Below, piece by piece: positions 19,821 to 27,691 of a stretch of DNA of 64,000 nucleotides; position 1 is the stretch's first letter; every line of letters starts with the position of its first letter. Where the stretch lies: NCBI RefSeq assembly GCF_000725485.1, contig NZ_JOAG01000011.1, positions 153,445-217,444 of the forward strand. The letters are read 5' to 3'. The translations under genes were made by a program, and so were the position numbers. The stretch is from Nonomuraea candida. GTDB lineage: Bacteria > Actinomycetota > Actinomycetes > Streptosporangiales > Streptosporangiaceae. The notes beneath the pieces were generated by a model. The model made no database searches. It had not been told where the DNA came from and saw only the letters and a list, made by a program, of their open reading frames with translations.

Positions 19821-21536
19821 ATGAGGGACCGCCCCCGCGCCAGCCTCGGGCGGATCATCCACGACCTCGGCACCACCGTGCTCGACGTCGCCGCCTCGCC
19901 GGGCGACCTCGACGCCGAGGTGACGGGCGTGCACATCTACGACCCGCTCGACGAGCTGATCGTGCCCGCCGGCGCGATCCTGCTCGCGGTCGGCGTGCAG
20001 GGCGCGGCCGACATCTGCGGCCTGCTCGCCCGCGCCCCCCACGCGTCCGGCGTCGTGGTGAAGCTGCCGGTCGACGTGGACGAGCGGGTGCGCGCCGCCG
20101 TGCTGGAGACCGGCGTCGCCGTGCTCGGGCTGACCAGGGCCGCCTCCTGGGCGCAGGTCGCGGCGCTGCTGCGGTCGCTGCTGGCCGAGGGAGACCTGGC
20201 CGAGCCCGGCGACGGCGCCCACGGCGACCTGTTCTCCCTCGCCAACGCCGTCTGCGCGCTGCTGGACGCGCCCGTCACGATCGAGGACCGCTCCTCGCGG
20301 GTGCTGGCCTACTCGGGGCGGCAGGACGAAGCCGACCAGGGCCGCGTCGAGACCGTGCTGGGCCGCCAGGTGCCCGAGCGCTACCTGCGCCTGCTCGACG
20401 AGCAGGGCGCCTTCAAGCGGCTCTACCAGAGCCAGGAGCCGATCCACATCGAGCTGCACGACGGCGTCGCGATCACCAACCGGGCCGCCGTGGCGGTGCG
20501 GGCCGGCGACGAGATCCTCGGCTCCATCTGGGTGGCCGTGCGCGAGCCGCTCAGCGCGCAGCGGCGGCGCGCGCTGGCCGACGCCGCCAAGATCGTGGCG
20601 CTGCGGCTGCTGCGCGAGCGGGCCGGGGCCGACACGCAGCGGAGGCTCCGCGCCGACCTGCTGTCCACGGTGCTGGCGGGCGGGGCGGACGCGGCCGAGG
20701 CCGCCGGCCGGCTCGGCATCGCCACCGCCCGACTGTGCGTGCTGGCCGCCCAGCTCACCGACCCCTCCCGCGCCGCCTCCTCCCCGAAGACCCCGCACGG
20801 GTCCTCGCGCGGCGCCCCTGCCGGCGTCCTCCACGGAGCGGCGCAGGCGGCGCCGGACGCCGGTCCCGCCGATCACGCCGCCGACAGCGCGCGGGCCGAG
20901 AGCGACCGGCAGCGGTTCTGCGACGCGCTCGCGCTGCACGTCGCCGCCATCCACCCGAAGGCCGCGGCGGCGCTGGTCGGCTCCGTCGCGTACGCGGTGC
21001 TGCCCCTGACCCCCGGCGGCGACGAGGAGGCCAGGGCCGTGCGCGTGGCCGAGAGCTTCCTGGACAGGGTCGGCCCCCGCCACGCCGCCAACATCGGCGT
21101 CGGCCGCCTCGCGCTCAACCTCGCCCAGGTCGCCAGGTCACGCGCCGACGCCGACCGGGCCCTGCGCGTGCTGCGCACCCGCACCGCCGCCGACGGGGTC
21201 GTCGGCCGCGCCGCCGGCTACGCCGAGGTGCACTTCGAGTCGCTGCTGCTCCAGGTCGCCGACGTGGCCTGCGCCGAGGAGCAGGCGCCCACCGGCCCCT
21301 TCCAGCGGCTGCTCGACCACGACGCCGAGCACGGCACCGAGCTGGCCGCGACGCTGGAGGCCTACCTCGACGCGTTCGGCGACGTGAGCGTGGCCGCCGC
21401 CCGCGTGCACGTCCACCCCAACACCTTCCGCTACCGGCTCAAGCGGCTGGTCGAGATCGGGCGGCTCGACCTGAGCGACCCCGACGCGCGGCTCACCGTG
21501 CAGCTCCAGATGCGGATCTTCGGCAGCCGGCACTAG
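19821..21536 (+). CDS. PucR family transcriptional regulator
   Basis: A 571-residue regulator. The N-terminal half (RIIHDLGTTVLDV, then VHIYDPLDELIVPAGAILLAVG) matches the PucR N-terminal region. A GAF-like middle follows (LFSLANAVCALLDAPVTIED). The C-terminus ends in the PucR helix-turn-helix: VSVAAARVHVHPNTFRYRLK. Such proteins sense small metabolites and control nitrogen or purine catabolism genes. ATG 19821 has no clear ribosome site; ACTATTTT just upstream may be a -10, so the message may be nearly leaderless. The target is unknown. Linker residues about 315-350 are low complexity. Confidence 0.88.
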   Translation: MRDRPRASLGRIIHDLGTTVLDVAASPGDLDAEVTGVHIYDPLDELIVPAGAILLAVGVQGAADICGLLARAPHASGVVVKLPVDVDERVRAAVLETGVAVLGLTRAASWAQVAALLRSLLAEGDLAEPGDGAHGDLFSLANAVCALLDAPVTIEDRSSRVLAYSGRQDEADQGRVETVLGRQVPERYLRLLDEQGAFKRLYQSQEPIHIELHDGVAITNRAAVAVRAGDEILGSIWVAVREPLSAQRRRALADAAKIVALRLLRERAGADTQRRLRADLLSTVLAGGADAAEAAGRLGIATARLCVLAAQLTDPSRAASSPKTPHGSSRGAPAGVLHGAAQAAPDAGPADHAADSARAESDRQRFCDALALHVAAIHPKAAAALVGSVAYAVLPLTPGGDEEARAVRVAESFLDRVGPRHAANIGVGRLALNLAQVARSRADADRALRVLRTRTAADGVVGRAAGYAEVHFESLLLQVADVACAEEQAPTGPFQRLLDHDAEHGTELAATLEAYLDAFGDVSVAAARVHVHPNTFRYRLKRLVEIGRLDLSDPDARLTVQLQMRIFGSRH

Positions 21537-22132
21537 GACTTCAGGATGGAACTGACGGCGGCCATGAAAGCGATTCTGATCCACTTACTGTGATCTCCTC
21601 GCGAGTGTCGCGAACCCCGCCGGCGGGGGCCCGCGCGGGCGGCACCCGTTGGGTCGTCCGCCGGCGGAGCCGCCGGTCGCGCCAGGTCCTGGCGCTCGTC
21701 GCGTCGCTGTTCGCCATCCCCGGCAACGTCCTGCTGGAACGCAAGATGCTGCTGAACCTCAAGACCAGGGCCGGCGCTGCCGTGGCGATGTCCCCGGCAG
21801 GCCCTGACCAGCCCTGCCCGTGCGCTGAGGAGACGGGACGGCCGGAGGACGAAAACCGCAGATGGACCGGGTACGTGTCCGATACCCGGAGATGGGCATG
21901 AGGAAATCGCGGTGCAGTGCTTCGCCGCGTTCCGTGTCCTCGCTGAAGGGCGTGGCAGGCCAGGCATCCACCTGGCCGACGCGCTCGCCGCAGGCGCAGC
22001 GGACCTCGGGGAACGGCCCGGGAGGCGGGTGCCGGAGATGGCCACGCGGTTCGGCCTGCCTGCCGCGGCCGGGCTCGGTCCGGCGGCGACCTCCCGGGAC
22101 GTGCACCTCGCCGATGCCGTCCGACGGGAGCG
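21537..22132. other. Long stretch without a recognisable gene
   Basis: Several open frames cross this stretch on both strands, but none has a recognisable domain. A plus-strand frame at 21912-22136 shows some coding bias (ALAAGAADLGERPGRRVPEM). I read the region as decayed DNA that begins the series of fragments at 22133-22609. Confidence 0.5.
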
Positions 22133-22270
22133 GTGACCGAACGGCTGCGCGGCGAATCGGAGACGGCCGACACCGTGGTGGTGGGCAGCAGAGGGCTGGG
22201 CGGTTTCGCCGGCCTGGTGCTGGGCTCGGTCGGGCTCGGCCTGGCCGCGTGCGCGGTGGCGTGCCGCCGG
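22133..22270 (+). pseudogene. Universal stress protein, C-terminal fragment
   Basis: The frame encodes TADTVVVGSRGLGGFAGLVL and then GSVGLGLAA, the nucleotide-binding G-2x-G-9x-G(S/T) end of UspA-like proteins. The preceding 120 or so residues of the family are absent. After GLAACAVACRR the frame loses resemblance. It is a remnant. Confidence 0.6.
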
Positions 22271-22393
22271 TCAGGAGCGGGCCTCGGCCAGGGCCTTTCC
22301 GAGCTCCTTCTTGCTCATGCGCGACCGCCCGGGGATGTCGGCCTTGCGTGCCCGCTCGTACAGCTCCGTCTTGGTGGGCTCGCCGCCGGTGGA
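22271..22393 (-). pseudogene. Rho-N/SAP-like helical domain fragment
   Basis: About 36 codons ending at 22271 encode EPTKTELYERARKADIPG, then RSRMSKKELGKAL. This is the helix-extended-loop-helix module seen at the end of actinobacterial Ku proteins and in small Rho-N-like proteins. No start codon precedes the module in frame, so it is a truncated 3' end, facing the neighbouring fragments. Confidence 0.55.
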
Positions 22394-22432
22394 GGTCGCG
22401 CGGGCCCTGCTCGGGATGGTCAGCGCGCGCAG

Positions 22433-22609
22433 CTGCTGCTGCCGGCGCGGGTGGAGTTCGCGCGGCCCGTCACCAAGCTGAGGCTGGACGACCAGTGGTA
22501 CGGCGCCGTCGGCGGAGGCCTCACCCAGGCCACCCACGGCGGCGACGCGCCGGGGTACGAGGTGATCGTGGCCGGCGGCGCCGACACCGTCACGGTGGTC
22601 GCCGCATGA
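22433..22609 (+). pseudogene. C-terminal fragment of an unknown protein coupled to the multicopper oxidase gene
   Basis: A stretch of about 58 codons with good coding character (LLLPARVEFARPVTKLRLDD, then GYEVIVAGGADTVTVVAA) ends in TGA overlapping the next ATG as ATGA. I do not recognise the family. The overlap suggests it was the last part of a gene translated together with the multicopper oxidase; the front part is gone or replaced by the fragments before it. Confidence 0.4.
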
Positions 22610-24126
22610 AGCGCCGCACCCTCCTGAAGGCCGGGCTGATCGCCGTGCCCGCCACCGCCACCGCCGCCGCCCTCGGCGGCGCCGGGTGGTGGTGGGCCGG
22701 CGCGGACCTGGACACCGCCGGGAAGGTCCGGTTCGTCAACCGGCTGGCCATCCCGCCGCTGGCCCCCTCCCGGCGGGACGAGGCGGGGCACAGGGTGTTC
22801 GACCTGCGGGCGAGCCCGGGCGAGCACCGGTTCCGAGCCGGCCGGCCGCCCCCCACCTGGGGGATCAACGGCCCCTACCTGGCGCCCACGCTGCGGGCGG
22901 CTCGCGGCGAGACGGTGGAGGTCCGCTTCCGCAACGACCTCCCAGAGGCCACCACCTTGCACTGGCACGGCATGCACCTGCCGGCCCGGATGGACGGCGG
23001 CCCCCACCAACCGGTGGAGCCGGGCGCCACCTGGTCGCCGACCTGGACCGTCGACCAGCCCGCCGCCACACTGTGGTACCACCCGCATCCACACAGCCGC
23101 ACCGCCCTCCACGTCTACCGGGGGCTGTCGGGCCTGTTCATCGTGGACGAACCAGGCGCCCGTGGGCTGCCGAGCCAGTACGGGGTCGACGACATTCCCG
23201 TCACCGTCCGCGACCTCAACCTCACCGACCACAACGAGCTGGACGAACGGGATCGGGAACAGGGAGACGTCGGCATCGTCGGCGACCTCGTCACCGTGAA
23301 CGGCACGCCGGCGCCGTACCTGCCCGTGACCACCCAGCGCATCCGGTTGCGGCTGCTCAACGGATCGAACGCGCGGACCTATCGCTTCGGGTTCGGCTCG
23401 GGGCGGGCGTTCGCCGTCATCGGCACCGACGGCGGGCTGCTGGCGGCGCCGTACGAGACCGGACACGTGCAGCTCAGCCCGGGAGAGCGTGCCGAGATCG
23501 TGGTGGCCCTGCGGCCGGGGGAACGCGATGTGCTGCGGAGCTTCCCGCCGGAGACCGGCCTGAACCCCTGGGACCGGCGCTGGACCGGCGGCGACGACAC
23601 CCTGGACGTCATGGAGCTGCGTGCCGCGCCGCGGCTCGCCCCCTCGCCGCCCCTCCCGGCACGCCTGGCCGAGGCTCCCCGGCTCGTGACCGATCCCGCG
23701 ACGCCGCCCGTCCGCCGCTTCGAGCTCTCCGGGTACACGATCAACGGCAGGGCGATGGACATGAACCGCATCGACTTCGCCGTCGCCCAGGGCGCCACCG
23801 AGGTGTGGGAGGTCACCGCCATCGACGACGCCCCGCACAACTTCCACGTCCACGACGTGCAGTTCCAGGTGGTGTCGCTCGGCGGCCGGCTCCCGCCGCC
23901 GGAACTGCGCGGCTGGAAGGACACCGTCCACACGCCACCCGGCGTTCCCGTCCGCATCGCCCTGCGGTTTCGCGGAGAGCCGGACCCGGCGACCCCCTAC
24001 ATGTTCCACTGCCACATCCTCAACCACGAGGATCAGGGCCTCACGGGCCAGTTCGTCGTCACGGCGCCCGGCCAGTCCGCGGCCCACGTTCCGGTGCCGT
24101 CCTCGCCGGCCCACCACGGGCATTGA
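22606..24126 (+). CDS. Multicopper oxidase, Tat-exported
   Basis: A 506-residue CueO/CopA-like oxidase. The N-terminus MKRRTLLKAG plus a hydrophobic stretch is a Tat signal. Copper ligands: TTLHWHGMHLPARMDGG, LWYHPHPHSRTA, NFHVHDVQF and the type 1/trinuclear motif MFHCHILNHEDQGLTGQF. Three cupredoxin domains fit about residues 45-200, 205-330 and 365-500. It oxidises Cu(I) or phenolic/metal substrates outside the membrane; Met-rich substrate segments are not obvious. The start overlaps the upstream fragment's stop (ATGA). The C-terminal HVPVPSSPAHHGH is His-rich and may bind copper. No copper regulator is adjacent. Confidence 0.93.
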   Translation: MKRRTLLKAGLIAVPATATAAALGGAGWWWAGADLDTAGKVRFVNRLAIPPLAPSRRDEAGHRVFDLRASPGEHRFRAGRPPPTWGINGPYLAPTLRAARGETVEVRFRNDLPEATTLHWHGMHLPARMDGGPHQPVEPGATWSPTWTVDQPAATLWYHPHPHSRTALHVYRGLSGLFIVDEPGARGLPSQYGVDDIPVTVRDLNLTDHNELDERDREQGDVGIVGDLVTVNGTPAPYLPVTTQRIRLRLLNGSNARTYRFGFGSGRAFAVIGTDGGLLAAPYETGHVQLSPGERAEIVVALRPGERDVLRSFPPETGLNPWDRRWTGGDDTLDVMELRAAPRLAPSPPLPARLAEAPRLVTDPATPPVRRFELSGYTINGRAMDMNRIDFAVAQGATEVWEVTAIDDAPHNFHVHDVQFQVVSLGGRLPPPELRGWKDTVHTPPGVPVRIALRFRGEPDPATPYMFHCHILNHEDQGLTGQFVVTAPGQSAAHVPVPSSPAHHGH

Positions 24127-24337
24127 GCGGCGGCCGGCAGGTTCTGCGAGACCGGCCGGGCCGGCCGGGGGATCGGCCGGTCAGGAGGGATGGTGGCCGG
24201 CACGGCCCGGCCTGGCGGTGGGCGGCCCCCGGCTGATCGAGCCGGCGGCAGGCGGGAGGAACTGCCGTCCTGCTGGGCGCGGCGCGGCATGGGCTCATCC
24301 GGGGCCCTGGCCGCCCGGCCGTACTGCCCGCCGAGGC

Positions 24338-25573
24338 TCAGGGTCTGGTGAAGGCAGGGTTCAGCATGACGTGGGTGGAGCCGAAGCGAAGCTCGTGCTG
24401 ACGGCGCAGCCAGGCGCGGCGGGCCCAGCCGTACCGGCCCAGGAGACGAGCGCCGCGCTTGGCCGCCGAGTAGTGCCAGCTCGCCGCGCGCGCGTCGCCC
24501 TGGCCGCGCGCCTCCCTGCGCTGCAGCAGTTGCGCCCGCAGCACCTCGGGCTCGCGCTCGGCTTGGACGGCGCGGCAGGCCGCGTCGATGGCCGCGGGCT
24601 CGACGGGCGCGCCGGCCAGCGGAAGAAGGTGGTTGGCGGCCACGATGACGTCGCGTACGGCGAGGTTGATGCCCTGGGCACGTACCGGGGACATCGGGTG
24701 GGCCGCGTCGCCGAGGAGCAACACGCCGGGGGCCGACCATGAGGGCGCATGCCCGACCATCACGTTCAGCCGGATGGGGCCGGTGACCTGATCGCGGTGC
24801 GCGAGGACGTGGCCGGCGAGCCGGCCGGGAGCCGAGACGAGGGCGGCCGACAGCCATGCGTCGCCACGGAACTCGCTCATCCCGCCCTTCGGCATGATCA
24901 ACCCGCACTGCAGCATGTCGTCCCAGGTGGTGTAGGCGATGAGCGGGTGCCGTCCGCCGCGCACCATGATGTGGAAGTCGCACCTCCCGCGTAGCCACGG
25001 CGGGGCGGGCACCTTGAACCACAACACGTCGTAGGCTTCCTCGGCCAGGGTCAGCGACAGGCCGCCACGGGTGCGCACCACCGAGCCGCGGCCGTCGCAC
25101 CCGACCACCAGGTCGGCCGGCCATTCGATGCTCCGCCCGGCCCGGATGGCACGCACACCGGTGACCCGGCGGCTCGCGTCGCGTACGACGTCGGTGAACC
25201 GCGTCCGCGGGTGGTAGGCGAATGTGGGGTGAGCCTGCGCCTCCTTGATGATGCCGTCCAGCAGCGCGACCGGGGAGGCGACGCGGAAGGCCAGCGGCCC
25301 CAGCTCGGCGACGGGCTCGGGCACGGTGAGCACCTCCTCGCCGTCGATGAGGATGCGCCAGTTCTCGACCGCCCGGCCGGGAACCGCCGCCAGCAGGCGG
25401 TTCAGGCCCATCTGCTCCAGCGCCTCCAGGCCGAGAGGCATGAGACCTTCCCCCCGGAAGACCCCTCCGCCGGAGGCTTCGCGCTCCAGCAGGCGGGTTT
25501 CCACGCCGTGCCGGGCCAGTAAGAGGGCCAGCGTCGCCCCCGCCGGGCCGGCGCCCACCACCACGACCTTCAT
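24338..25573 (-). CDS. FAD-dependent monooxygenase (aromatic hydroxylase / PHBH fold)
   Basis: A 411-residue flavoprotein. The FAD dinucleotide motif is VVVGAGPAGATLALLLARHG (residues 4-23), followed by LLEREASGGGVFRGEG. The DG motif is VVGCDGRGSVVR, and the GD motif is LLLGDAAHPMSPVRAQGIN. This is the group A flavin hydroxylase pattern (p-hydroxybenzoate hydroxylase family, NAD(P)H-dependent). Residue R40-G41 after the Glu of the first beta-alpha-beta fits the family. It is divergent from a TetR regulator with a palindromic operator between the starts, so it is probably induced by its aromatic substrate or drug. Tetracycline- or rifampicin-type monooxygenases share this fold and cannot be excluded. 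Confidence 0.88.
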   Translation of the reverse strand: MKVVVVGAGPAGATLALLLARHGVETRLLEREASGGGVFRGEGLMPLGLEALEQMGLNRLLAAVPGRAVENWRILIDGEEVLTVPEPVAELGPLAFRVASPVALLDGIIKEAQAHPTFAYHPRTRFTDVVRDASRRVTGVRAIRAGRSIEWPADLVVGCDGRGSVVRTRGGLSLTLAEEAYDVLWFKVPAPPWLRGRCDFHIMVRGGRHPLIAYTTWDDMLQCGLIMPKGGMSEFRGDAWLSAALVSAPGRLAGHVLAHRDQVTGPIRLNVMVGHAPSWSAPGVLLLGDAAHPMSPVRAQGINLAVRDVIVAANHLLPLAGAPVEPAAIDAACRAVQAEREPEVLRAQLLQRREARGQGDARAASWHYSAAKRGARLLGRYGWARRAWLRRQHELRFGSTHVMLNPAFTRP

Positions 25574-25599
25574 CGTTCCTCCTCGCGGGTCCAGCTCAA

Positions 25600-25644
25600 G
25601 TTAAAACGACACTGTGTTGCTTTGCAACACGATGTTGCTTTAAC
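25600..25644. promoter_or_regulatory. Palindromic operator in the monooxygenase/TetR divergent promoter
   Basis: The centre is GTGTTGC-TTT-GCAACAC (25614-25630, perfect 7-base arms). It is flanked by GTTAAA (25600-25605) and TTTAAC (25639-25644), also inverted about nearly the same centre. On the minus strand TTGCAA and TTTAAC are spaced like -35 and -10 boxes, so the operator overlaps the monooxygenase promoter. Confidence 0.75.
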
Positions 25645-25646
25645 CT

Positions 25647-26258
25647 GTGACCCGCATGGAGACCACCGACGCCGATTCCCCGCGCCGCCGCCCGGGAGGC
25701 CGCAGCGCCCGCATCACCCAAGCCGTGCTCACGGCCACGCTCGCGGCTCTGGCCGAGAAGGGCCTGGCCGGACTGTCGATCGAGGACATCGCCGCACGCG
25801 CCGAGGTGAACAGGACGACGATCTATCGCCGTTGGGGCACCCGCGAGGCGCTGCTGGCCGACGCGCTGAGCGTGAACACGGGCCGCCAGATCGCCATTCC
25901 CGACACCGGCGACGTGCGTGCCGACCTGATCGCCTTCGCCCGGCAGGTGCGCGACGCCCTCCTGGCCCCCGCCAGCCGTAACCTGATGTCCGCGCTCGCC
26001 GCCGGCGGCGAGGCAGTGTCGGCCGACGTCGGCCGGCGCTATTGGGAGAGCCGGTTCGCCGCCGTACGCCCGGTCGTCGAGCGTGCGATCACGCGAGGCG
26101 AGCTGCCGCCCGGCACCGACCCCGACGAACTGATCATCCGCCTCGTCGGCCCCGTCTGGTTCGCCGTGTTCGGCCCGGGCCGCGAGGTGGACGACGCCTT
26201 CGTCGAGCGATGCGTGCGCGCCGTCCTGGCCGGCCTCACCCCGCGCCCCGGGGAGTAG
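25647..26258 (+). CDS. TetR family transcriptional regulator
   Basis: A 203-residue repressor. The DNA-binding part is GLSIEDIAARAEVNRTTIYR followed by RWGTREALLADAL (about residues 42-75), and the C-terminal half is a ligand-binding domain resembling the TetR_C_11-like group. GTG 25647 or ATG 25656 may start it; the 5' end lies within a few bases of the operator, so the message may be leaderless. Divergent placement suggests it represses both itself and the FAD monooxygenase. Confidence 0.9.
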   Translation: MTRMETTDADSPRRRPGGRSARITQAVLTATLAALAEKGLAGLSIEDIAARAEVNRTTIYRRWGTREALLADALSVNTGRQIAIPDTGDVRADLIAFARQVRDALLAPASRNLMSALAAGGEAVSADVGRRYWESRFAAVRPVVERAITRGELPPGTDPDELIIRLVGPVWFAVFGPGREVDDAFVERCVRAVLAGLTPRPGE

Positions 26259-26430
26259 CCACACCCCCGCGCGTACGAACCACCGTGCCGCCGCCGGCCG
26301 GGCTGTGGCGCCGCATCGCGAACAGGGGCGCCCGGGGTCACGGTCGGAAGCCCACGGACGGCCCGCGCGCACGCAGGGCCATTCCGGCCGGGCAGGTGGC
26401 CGAGGTTGTGCAGGATCGAAATCAGTGACT

Positions 26431-26497
26431 ATCAGGAAGCCGTGGTTCGCGCCCAAGCCCGGATACGTGATGGTCCCTTGCCGGGGTACCTTTCCGG
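26431..26497. repeat. Copy A of a possible dispersed intergenic element
   Basis: This stretch (ATCAGGAAGCCGTGGTTC..., ending CCTTTCCGG) aligns with 57249-57313 over about 65 bases at roughly 60% identity by eye, with shared islands ATCAGGAA, ACGTG, GGT and CCTTTCC. Both precede a gene by under 120 bases. The end contains the palindrome CCTTTCCGGAAAGG (26489-26502). Confidence 0.35.
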
Positions 26498-26533
26498 AAA
26501 GGGGACGTCGCATTTCGGAGGGTCTATGAAACC

Positions 26534-27040
26534 TTGGTCACCCTCTGCGCGCTGCTCGCCATCGCGAGCGCCGCATGCCGATCGGGTCCGCAAGCTGAGA
26601 CCGTGCAACGGGTTTTCCCTATTACCGAACAGGCGGCAAAAGATGTGTTGGCACAACTCCTGGAGGCGGTCGGCGCCGATGGGCTGGTCGACTACTGCAC
26701 GCGCTTTTCCAGCGACATTCCCGCATGCGAGGACGCCATGAAATCCGCTCTGGCAAAATGCCTCATCCCCGCCGGTGAACCGGCGATCGTTGACTCCGCC
26801 GCCGTCCGACCCGAGAAGGGCGCCGGCGGAGGCCGCACCCGAGGAGGATGGGTCCTGAGGCTGAGCGGTCGCACGATGGACGGTCAGCAGTACCTGAGTG
26901 ACTTCTTCGTCACGACAGACGATCAAGAGCGGCCCCGCGCGTCCATCCCCGTGTTCTGGACCGGCGTCGGCCTGAGTGACGCCCCGTTCCTCGCCGACAG
27001 CACCAGAACCCCGCAGAACGCCTGTCCTGGCCCCGGCTGA
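26534..27040 (+). CDS. Small secreted lipoprotein of unknown function
   Basis: A 168-residue protein with a very short signal: LCALLAIASAAC, a lipobox with the lipidated Cys at residue 15. The rest is soluble and unrecognised; VDYCTRFSSDIPACEDAMKS suggests a disulphide. TTG 26534 is the only start in this frame, and the signal has no basic residues. A good ribosome site (GGAGGG, 26517-26522) serves ATG 26526 in another frame, which reads MKP and then would need one extra base to join this frame. I suspect a one-base deletion or sequence error near 26531-26534; the intact protein would begin MKP-LVTLCALL. Confidence 0.6.
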   Translation: MVTLCALLAIASAACRSGPQAETVQRVFPITEQAAKDVLAQLLEAVGADGLVDYCTRFSSDIPACEDAMKSALAKCLIPAGEPAIVDSAAVRPEKGAGGGRTRGGWVLRLSGRTMDGQQYLSDFFVTTDDQERPRASIPVFWTGVGLSDAPFLADSTRTPQNACPGPG

Positions 27041-27069
27041 CGTCGCGTCGAGCCGGCGGAGAGCGCGGC

Positions 27070-27519
27070 TCAACCGCCTACGCAGCGGTCGGCCCACGCT
27101 TCTCCGGTATCGAGGATCTCTTCCAGCGGATCCGGGTACCGCAGGACGGCAGGGCTTTCGAGGCTGTCGGCAACTCGTTCGCTGAGGCCCTGACGGGCGA
27201 GACGCACCAGCTCGCCGGTGACCTCACGGACCGGGGTGGAGCGGAAGCCGGCCCGGATGCCGCGATGGGCGATGCCGCGCATCGTCGCGACGTAGTCCTC
27301 CTCAGCGTGCCCGCTGGTCAGCTCCCAGCCCGCTTGGCAGGAGGCGGTGCCGTGGACGAGTCCGGTCCGGAAGGCGGGCAACGAGGCCAGATGTTCCATA
27401 GAGACGCGGCGCCGCACCTGATCACCCGAGGCCGTCCCGCCGCCCGCGAAAGGATCAAACCCTGCCCGGCACAACAATGCGGAGGATAAAGAGCAGGCTA
27501 ATGCGCCGTGCGGGTGCAC
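27070..27519 (-). pseudogene. Glutamate-cysteine ligase, C-terminal fragment
   Basis: About 150 codons resemble the last third of GCS2-type (plant/actinobacterial, EgtA-like) glutamate-cysteine ligase. LSSALLCRAGFDPFAGG matches the family's SPLLTALFANSPFANG region, AFRTGLV matches the PARTGL segment, and LVRLARQGLSERV followed by PLEEILDTGEAWADR matches the terminal helices. The N-terminal ATP- and glutamate-binding parts are absent. It may be a remnant of an EgtA or gamma-glutamylcysteine gene. It faces the lipoprotein gene tail to tail. Confidence 0.5.
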
Positions 27520-27528
27520 GGCACTCTT

Positions 27529-27554
27529 GGCTAGCCGTGAGAGAACTGCTAGCC
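27529..27554. promoter_or_regulatory. Inverted repeat upstream of the radical SAM operon
   Basis: GGCTAGC (27529-27535) and GCTAGCC (27548-27554) are perfect 7-base inverted arms with a 12-base spacer, about 140 bases before the operon's first start. This could be an operator; no regulator gene adjoins the cluster. Confidence 0.4.
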
Positions 27555-27691
27555 TCCCGGGTGAACAGTACGGAGTTACCCGCGCAGGTGATGAGCGGAC
27601 GCCTTCACAGGCAATATCACGGGATTTCGGCGTTCCTTTTCATGCTGTGCGGCCATGCGGTTTCCAGCCTCTAGAGGAAGCGCGTTGCGCC

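Noticed and set aside
21541..22173. A 210-codon minus-strand frame after the PucR gene
   Set aside because: Arg/Pro/Ser-rich with no domain. The opposite strand holds clearer fragments.
26406..26741. The ATG 26526 frame as a separate small gene
   Set aside because: Its peptide is Arg/Pro/Ser-rich and unlike any protein after the first three codons. It is better explained as the displaced start of the lipoprotein.
27477..27674. A 65-codon frame just before the radical SAM gene as a RiPP precursor
   Set aside because: It has no leader/core character, no ribosome site, and overlaps the inverted repeat and promoter region. The operon also lacks RiPP partner proteins such as a RRE or protease.
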